Shown: piece by piece, positions 58,788 to 64,000 of the stretch
Layout: each line of letters starts with the position of its first letter
Position numbering within the stretch: position 1 is the first letter of the stretch
Source: Rhodoferax sp.
GTDB taxonomy: Bacteria > Pseudomonadota > Gammaproteobacteria > Burkholderiales > Burkholderiaceae_C
Assembly (NCBI GenBank): GCA_024236015.1
Contig: JACKLK010000001.1
Span: 1,178,001 to 1,242,000, forward strand
DNA length: 64,000 bases
Direction: 5' to 3'
Notes under the pieces: generated by a model
What the model was told of the DNA's origin: nothing
Database searches by the model: none
What the model saw: the letters and a program-made list of their open reading frames with translations, nothing else
Translations under genes and position numbers: made by a program

Positions 58788-61606
58788 CGCGACGGCTCCT
58801 TGCTGGCGGCGCCGAGCACCGAGAGCATCAGCATCGTTGCGCCGACCACGGTGATGTAGACGCCCAGGTCGAACAGCGCCGCCGTGGCCAGCGGCAACTC
58901 GCCCAGGATGGGAACCGTCGGATGACCGGCGGCACTGGTCAGGAACGGACGGCCGAAGGCGAAGGCGCCCACACCGGTCAGCCAGGCGATGCCCAGGCCG
59001 GTGCCGACCCAGCGCGTGTAGCGCCGCCCGCCGGCGGCATGCAGCACGTTGTCGGCGCGGCCCTGCCCGCCGGACATGTATTGCAGCACCAGGGCCACGG
59101 CGGTCACCAGGCCGGCGATGAATCCGCCACCGGGCAGGTTGTGGCCGCGCCAGAAGATGTAGACCGACACCACCAGCGCCAGCGGCAGCACCAGGCGTGC
59201 GGCCATGCGCAGCATCAGCGGCTGGCGGGCGAAGCTCCAGGCACGTCCGCCGCCATCCTCGGCCGGCTTGCGCACCCGCCAGCCGGACAGCAGCGCCAGC
59301 ACGCCGACCGCGGCGATGCCGAGCACGGTGATCTCGCCGAACGTGTCGTAGCCCCGGAAGTCGACCAGGATCACGTTGACCGCATTCGACCCACCCCCCT
59401 TGGGAACGGAGTTCTCCAGGAAATACCAGGAGATGGACTCGTGGCTGCGGGTCAGCATCAGCCAGGTCACCCAGGCCAGGCCACCGCCGCCGGCGATGGC
59501 CAGCGCCGCGTCGCGCCACAGCCGGCTGGGTGACGACTCGCGCGGCGACTTGCGTGGCAGCAGGGCCAGGCCCATCAGCAGCAGCACGGTCGAGACCACC
59601 TCGACCGAGAGCTGGGTCAGCGCCAGGTCGGGTGCGGACAGGGCCAGGAACGCCAGCGAGGTGACCAGGCCGACGGCACCGACCAGCAACACCGCACGAA
59701 AACGATCATGGTGGCCCAATACCAGCGCGGTACCGGCCAGCAACAGCAACGCCCAGGCCACCAGTGCCGGCGCATCCGCCGGCAACAAGGCCCGCTCGCC
59801 GCCCACCGGCGCCACCGGGCCGTTGTTCCAGGCCCAGAGCGCCAGCACCAGGCTCGACGCGATCATCCAGGCGACGTAGCGTTGCAGCGACCCGTTCTCG
59901 ATCAGCGCGGTGGTTCGCCGCGCAAACGCGAACAGACCGTCGATGCCCTGCGTGAACAACAGCCGCCCGGTCCAGCCCTTGGGATGGTGCAGATGCAGGT
60001 TGAACCGGTTCTGCAGCGCGAAATAGAAGATGATGCCGCCGAGCAGCGCAATGGCGCTCATCAGCAGCGGCATGTTGAAACCGTGCCAGATCGCCAGGTG
60101 GTATTCGGGCGGCGGCGCGCCGAGCACGGCCGAGGCCGCCACATAGACCATCGGGCCGAAGGTGATGGCCGGCAACACCCCCACCACGATGCAGGTGACC
60201 ACCAGCAGCATGACCGGCGCCTTCATGAACAGCGGCGGCTCGTGCGGATGGGGATTGGCCAGGGCGCGCGGTTCGCCGTTGAAGAACACGTCATGGATGA
60301 AGCGCAGCGAATACGCGACCGAGCAGACGCCGCCGAACGTGGCCGCCAGCGGCACCAGGAAGCCGAACGCGAAGTCGGCCTGCCCCTCGACCGCGGCGGC
60401 AAAGAACATCTCCTTGGACAGGAAACCGTTGGCCAGCGGCAGGCCGGCCATCGAGGCCGCGGCGATCATCGCCAGCGTGCCCGTCCACGGCAGGAAGCGG
60501 TACAGGCCGCCGAGCTTGCGGATGTCGCGCGTGCCGGTTTCGTGGTCGATGATGCCGGCGGTCATGAACAGCGAAGCCTTGAAGGTCGCATGGTTCAGGA
60601 TGTGGAAGATCGCCGCCACCGCCGACAGCGGCGAGGCCAGGCCGATCAGGAACACGATCAGGCCCAGGTGGCTGATGGTCGAATACGCCAGCAGGCTCTT
60701 GAGGTCGTGGCGGAACACCGCCACGTAGGCGCCGAACACCATGGTCGCCAGGCCGACCGTGGCCACGATGGCCTCGAACAGACCGGTCCCGCCCAGCACC
60801 GGGTACAGCCGCGCCAGCAGGAAGATGCCGGCCTTGACCATGGTGGCCGAATGCAGGTAGGCCGACACCGGCGTGGGCGCCGCCATGGCCTCGGGCAGCC
60901 AGAAATGGAACGGCAGTTGCGCGCTCTTGGTGAAACAGCCGACCAGGATCAGGATCAGCGCCAGCGGGTACAGGGCATGGGCCTTGATCTCGTCGCCGCG
61001 GGTCAGCATCTGCGACAGGTCATAGGTGCCGGCGATCTGGCCCAGCACGACGATGCCGGCCAGCATCACCAGGCCACCACCACCCGTGACCGCCAGCGCC
61101 ATGCGCGCGCCGGCGCGGGCATCCGCCTTGTGGCCCCAGTAACCCACCAGCAGGAACGAGGAGATGGAGGTCAGCTCCCAGAACACGACCAGCAGCAACA
61201 GGTTGTCGGACAAGGCCACGCCCAGCATCGCCGCCATGAACAACATCAGCTGGGTGAAGAACTTGCCGGCCGGGTCGTCGTGGTGCAGGTAATACGCCGC
61301 GTACAGGATGATCAGCAGGCCCACGCCCGAGATCAGCAGGCCGAACATCAGTGCCAGGCCGTCGAGCCGGAAGTTCGCGTTCAGTCCGATCGACGGCGCC
61401 CACGGCGTCCCGGACAGCAGCGTCTGCCCGTCGAACACCGCCCCGGCCTGCGACAGCAGGATGCCGAAGGCCCCGGCCGTGACGGCCGCGGCCAGCCACG
61501 CGACCAGGCTGCGGCGCGCCGGCGAATCGACGCGGTCGGCCCAGAAACACAGCGTGGTGCCCAGCACCAGGGGCAGCAGGACAACGAGGGGAAGCGGTTG
61601 GAACAT
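58784..61606 (-). CDS. mrpA: Mrp antiporter subunit A fused to subunit B
   Basis: Largest Mrp subunit, 940 residues. Residues 1 to about 780 form MrpA with NuoL-like helices (FWELTSISSFLLVGYWG, FHFWLPEAMAAPTPVSAYLH, FDLGVYITVVG at the end). The C-terminal 160 residues match MrpB (FWRGHNLPGGGFIAGLVTA), so A and B are one protein, as in many proteobacterial Mrp systems. First gene of the leftward operon A/B-C-D-E-F-G. Upstream region 61607-61850 has no clear promoter. Confidence 0.95.
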   Translation of the reverse strand: MFQPLPLVVLLPLVLGTTLCFWADRVDSPARRSLVAWLAAAVTAGAFGILLSQAGAVFDGQTLLSGTPWAPSIGLNANFRLDGLALMFGLLISGVGLLIILYAAYYLHHDDPAGKFFTQLMLFMAAMLGVALSDNLLLLVVFWELTSISSFLLVGYWGHKADARAGARMALAVTGGGGLVMLAGIVVLGQIAGTYDLSQMLTRGDEIKAHALYPLALILILVGCFTKSAQLPFHFWLPEAMAAPTPVSAYLHSATMVKAGIFLLARLYPVLGGTGLFEAIVATVGLATMVFGAYVAVFRHDLKSLLAYSTISHLGLIVFLIGLASPLSAVAAIFHILNHATFKASLFMTAGIIDHETGTRDIRKLGGLYRFLPWTGTLAMIAAASMAGLPLANGFLSKEMFFAAAVEGQADFAFGFLVPLAATFGGVCSVAYSLRFIHDVFFNGEPRALANPHPHEPPLFMKAPVMLLVVTCIVVGVLPAITFGPMVYVAASAVLGAPPPEYHLAIWHGFNMPLLMSAIALLGGIIFYFALQNRFNLHLHHPKGWTGRLLFTQGIDGLFAFARRTTALIENGSLQRYVAWMIASSLVLALWAWNNGPVAPVGGERALLPADAPALVAWALLLLAGTALVLGHHDRFRAVLLVGAVGLVTSLAFLALSAPDLALTQLSVEVVSTVLLLMGLALLPRKSPRESSPSRLWRDAALAIAGGGGLAWVTWLMLTRSHESISWYFLENSVPKGGGSNAVNVILVDFRGYDTFGEITVLGIAAVGVLALLSGWRVRKPAEDGGGRAWSFARQPLMLRMAARLVLPLALVVSVYIFWRGHNLPGGGFIAGLVTAVALVLQYMSGGQGRADNVLHAAGGRRYTRWVGTGLGIAWLTGVGAFAFGRPFLTSAAGHPTVPILGELPLATAALFDLGVYITVVGATMLMLSVLGAASKEPSR

Positions 61607-61850
61607 GTTCTTGTAATCGATGCGGCCCGCGGCTGCGGCCGGCCCCTGAAGTCAGGATATTGCGGCGCAGTGAACAGGCCTTGGAATGATACAAGGCGCG
61701 ACATCCGGGATTTCCCTCGACGGCGCACGGGCTTCGGTAAACTCGGTGGCGTGACACCCGTACGGCGGGCGAGCGCGACGGCGGGCCCCGGCCTGCACCC
61801 GTGGCGCAGCGACACGACCGTGCGCCCTCTCCTTTTTCCGGCAGGCCCCC

Positions 61851-63401
61851 ATGACGACCACCAGCACCACGATCCGCCAGAGCGACCTCATCGAATCCGT
61901 TGCAGCCGCGCTGCAGTTCATCAGTTATTACCACCCCACCGACTACATCGCCCACCTGGCCCGCGCCTACGAGCGCGAGCAAAGCCCGGCGGCCAAGGAC
62001 GCGATCGCGCAGATCCTGACCAACTCGCGCATGAGCGCGACCGGCCACCGGCCGATCTGCCAGGACACCGGCATCGTCAACGTGTTCCTCAAGCTGGGCA
62101 TGGACGTGCGGCTCGAGGGTTTCACCGGCTCGCTGGAGGACGCGATCAATGCCGGCGTGCGCCAGGGCTACCTGCATCCGGACAACACCTTGCGCGCCTC
62201 CGTGGTCGCCGATCCGCAGTTCGCGCGCAAGAACACCAAGGACAACACGCCGGCCGTCGTGCACGTGGAACTGGTCCCCGGCAACACGCTGGACGTCACG
62301 GTGGCGGCCAAGGGTGGCGGCTCGGAGAACAAGTCCAAGATGGTCATGCTCAACCCGTCCGACTCGGTGGTGGACTGGGTGCTCAAGACCGTGCCCACCA
62401 TGGGTGCGGGCTGGTGCCCGCCCGGCATGCTGGGCATCGGCATCGGCGGCACGGCCGAACGCGCGGTGCTGCTGGCCAAGCAGTCGCTGATGGACGACAT
62501 CGACATGTACGAGCTGCTGCAGCGCGGCCCGCAGAACAAGACCGAGGAGCTGCGCATCGAGCTGTACGAGAAGGTCAACGCGCTGGGCATCGGCGCCCAG
62601 GGCCTGGGCGGGCTGACGACGGTGCTCGACGTCAAGATCGCCATGTTCCCGACCCATGCGGCGAGCAAGCCGGTGGCGATGATTCCGAACTGCGCCGCCA
62701 CGCGCCACGCCCATTTCGTCATGGACGGTTCGGGCCCGGTCTACCTCGACCCGCCTTCGCTCGACCTGTGGCCGAAGGTCGAATGGACGCCGGACTACCA
62801 GAAGAGCCGCAAGGTCGACCTGAACACCTTGTCGAAGGACGAGATCGCGACCTGGAAGGCCGGCGACACGCTGCTGCTATCGGGCAAGATGCTGACCGGC
62901 CGCGACGCCGCGCACAAGCGCATCCAGGACATGCTGGCCAAGGGCGAACCGCTGCCGGTGGACTTCACCAACCGCACGATCTATTACGTCGGCCCGGTCG
63001 ATCCGGTGCGCGACGAGGCCGTCGGCCCGGCCGGCCCGACCACCGCCACCCGCATGGACAAGTTCACCGACATGATGCTCGCGCAGACCGGCCTGATCAG
63101 CATGATCGGCAAGTCCGAGCGCGGGCCGGAGGCGATCGAGGCGATCCGCAAGCACAAGAGCGCCTACCTGATGGCGGTGGGCGGCGCCGCCTACCTGGTC
63201 AGCAAGGCGATCAAGACCGCCAAGGTGGTCGGTTTCGCCGACCTCGGCATGGAGGCGATCTACGAGTTCGACGTGGTCGACATGCCGGTGACGGTGGCGG
63301 TGGACGCGGGCGGCACCAGCGCGCACATCACCGGGCCGCAGATCTGGCAGAAGAAGATCGCCACGGGCGAGTTCAAGAACATCGCGGTGACCGCGGCCTG
63401 A
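61851..63401 (+). CDS. Class I (iron-sulfur) fumarate hydratase
   Basis: Reversible hydration of fumarate to malate by a [4Fe-4S] enzyme of the FumA/FumB type, 516 residues. N-terminal alpha domain with the cluster cysteine in PICQDTG (Cys70) and GAGWCPPGMLG; C-terminal beta domain from about 330 with RDAAHKRIQDMLAKGEPLPV and GPTTATRMDKF. Oxygen-sensitive family, consistent with the microaerobic character of the region. Single gene, convergent with the P-loop kinase gene. Confidence 0.95.
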   Translation: MTTTSTTIRQSDLIESVAAALQFISYYHPTDYIAHLARAYEREQSPAAKDAIAQILTNSRMSATGHRPICQDTGIVNVFLKLGMDVRLEGFTGSLEDAINAGVRQGYLHPDNTLRASVVADPQFARKNTKDNTPAVVHVELVPGNTLDVTVAAKGGGSENKSKMVMLNPSDSVVDWVLKTVPTMGAGWCPPGMLGIGIGGTAERAVLLAKQSLMDDIDMYELLQRGPQNKTEELRIELYEKVNALGIGAQGLGGLTTVLDVKIAMFPTHAASKPVAMIPNCAATRHAHFVMDGSGPVYLDPPSLDLWPKVEWTPDYQKSRKVDLNTLSKDEIATWKAGDTLLLSGKMLTGRDAAHKRIQDMLAKGEPLPVDFTNRTIYYVGPVDPVRDEAVGPAGPTTATRMDKFTDMMLAQTGLISMIGKSERGPEAIEAIRKHKSAYLMAVGGAAYLVSKAIKTAKVVGFADLGMEAIYEFDVVDMPVTVAVDAGGTSAHITGPQIWQKKIATGEFKNIAVTAA

Positions 63402-63444
63402 AGCCCGCGCGCGACGCCGGCGCCGCGCCGTACGCGCCGGTCGC

Positions 63445-63990
63445 TCAGCCCCCGGTGCTGACGCGAATCATCCGATGCGCAGCGCGCTCCTGCGCGTCCG
63501 GCTCCTCCCATGCGTCGCTGGCCAGCTCGAAGATGGCGTCGGGCACCGCCATCGCGAACGTCGGCCCCTGGTCGGCATTGCGCTGCGCGACCCGCGCGCG
63601 CCGCAGCGCCCGCGAGGCCTCGAGCAGGTGGACCTGCAGGTCGACGCCGGCGTCCTGCGCGCGCCGGTAGAAGTCCAGGCGCATCTGCCGCTGCACCAGG
63701 CCGAGCTCCAGGATCGGCGTCACGCCGGCCGCCCGCAAGGCCAGTGCGTGGTGCCAGATGTGGTCGTTCAGTCGCTGCTTGCGCGCGAGGTACCAGGCCA
63801 TGACGTCGGTGGCCGGGCGGTCCGGGCTGAACAGGCGCACGAACCATGCGTCCAGTGCCACGTGCACGCCCCCGGTGCGAGCGGCCAGTTCCCCGGCATA
63901 GGTCGACTTTCCGGCACCGACAGGGCCTTCGATCAGATGCACGGTCGGCACCGTGCGATCAGGCTGCGGGGCCTGGCCCACGGCAGACAT
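63445..63990 (-). CDS. P-loop kinase-like AAA family protein
   Basis: 181-residue protein with Walker A GPVGAGKS near residue 22, an Asp/Trp-rich helix (ALDAWFVRLFSPDRP) and RARVAQRN C-terminal region. It resembles the AAA_33/zeta-toxin-like small-molecule kinases found as singletons. No partner antitoxin is evident. Substrate unknown. Convergent with the fumarase gene. Confidence 0.75.
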   Translation of the reverse strand: MSAVGQAPQPDRTVPTVHLIEGPVGAGKSTYAGELAARTGGVHVALDAWFVRLFSPDRPATDVMAWYLARKQRLNDHIWHHALALRAAGVTPILELGLVQRQMRLDFYRRAQDAGVDLQVHLLEASRALRRARVAQRNADQGPTFAMAVPDAIFELASDAWEEPDAQERAAHRMIRVSTGG

Positions 63991-64000
63991 CGAACACCGT

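Noticed and set aside
59708..63670. Plus-strand 1320-codon frame over the Mrp A/B and fumarase genes.
   Set aside because: It is antisense to mrpA and out of frame with fumarase, both of which have clear family signatures.

Overview
The window is GC-rich, densely coded bacterial DNA and most resembles a betaproteobacterium of the order Burkholderiales. Pointers are a Bug-type tricarboxylate-binding protein, the small Trp-rich protein family, an FNR-regulated ccoNOQP-G-H/ccoS-ccoI (cbb3 oxidase) locus, a malonate utilisation block and a type II secretion locus with gspC divergent from gspG. No rRNA, tRNA, CRISPR or prophage was seen. The only clear mobile element is one IS110-family insertion.

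Layout: 1-7778 type II secretion genes (gspG,H,I,J,K,L,M,N,D leftward, gspC rightward). 7830-18496 holds a membrane cyclase, an SDR oxidoreductase, a Bug protein, a zinc-phospholipase-C-like protein, an MscS channel, a very large patatin and a GNAT. 18517-23164 is a leftward TRAP transporter operon dctP-dctQ-dctM, split by an IS110 element (about 19822-21416). 23333-27478 has periplasmic Cu/Zn SOD, an FHA-containing cyclase, a heme-binding HAMP sensor and a Ser/Thr kinase. 27504-31958 has a Bcr/CflA efflux pump, pirin, an ABM monooxygenase, a fumarylacetoacetase-family hydrolase, a Nudix hydrolase and a 59-residue membrane protein. 32010-43475 is the microaerobic respiration island: tauE-like, hemN, fnr, fixH, ccoG, ccoPQON, ccoS, ccoI, usp. 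43546-47468 is malonate catabolism. 47649-54874 has lgt, lysR, ilvD, a Trp-rich protein, a cytochrome c, a histidine phosphatase and acs. 55039-61606 has a UPF0114 protein and a complete Mrp Na+/H+ antiporter operon. 61851-63990 has class I fumarase and a P-loop kinase.

The most notable signal is the IS110 element. Its 5-prime noncoding part folds on paper into two internal loops. Segments in these loops match, in the expected order, the left target, right target, right terminus and left terminus of this insertion, so a bridge RNA can be read directly from the sequence. The element sits on the second codon of dctM. Its left end carries a Shine-Dalgarno and GTG start at the same 8-nt spacing as the displaced native Shine-Dalgarno and ATG, so DctM is predicted unchanged after the initiator. 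Circularisation would place a TTGACA from the right end 18 bp before a TACCCT in the left end, a possible junction promoter.

A second theme is FNR control. Five FNR-type boxes are visible. Two pairs (fnr and ccoN) share an exact 41-bp centre-to-centre spacing, and two boxes are placed to serve divergent genes (hemN/fnr and ccoI/usp). All promoter, RNA-fold and regulatory statements are read by eye and are predictions.
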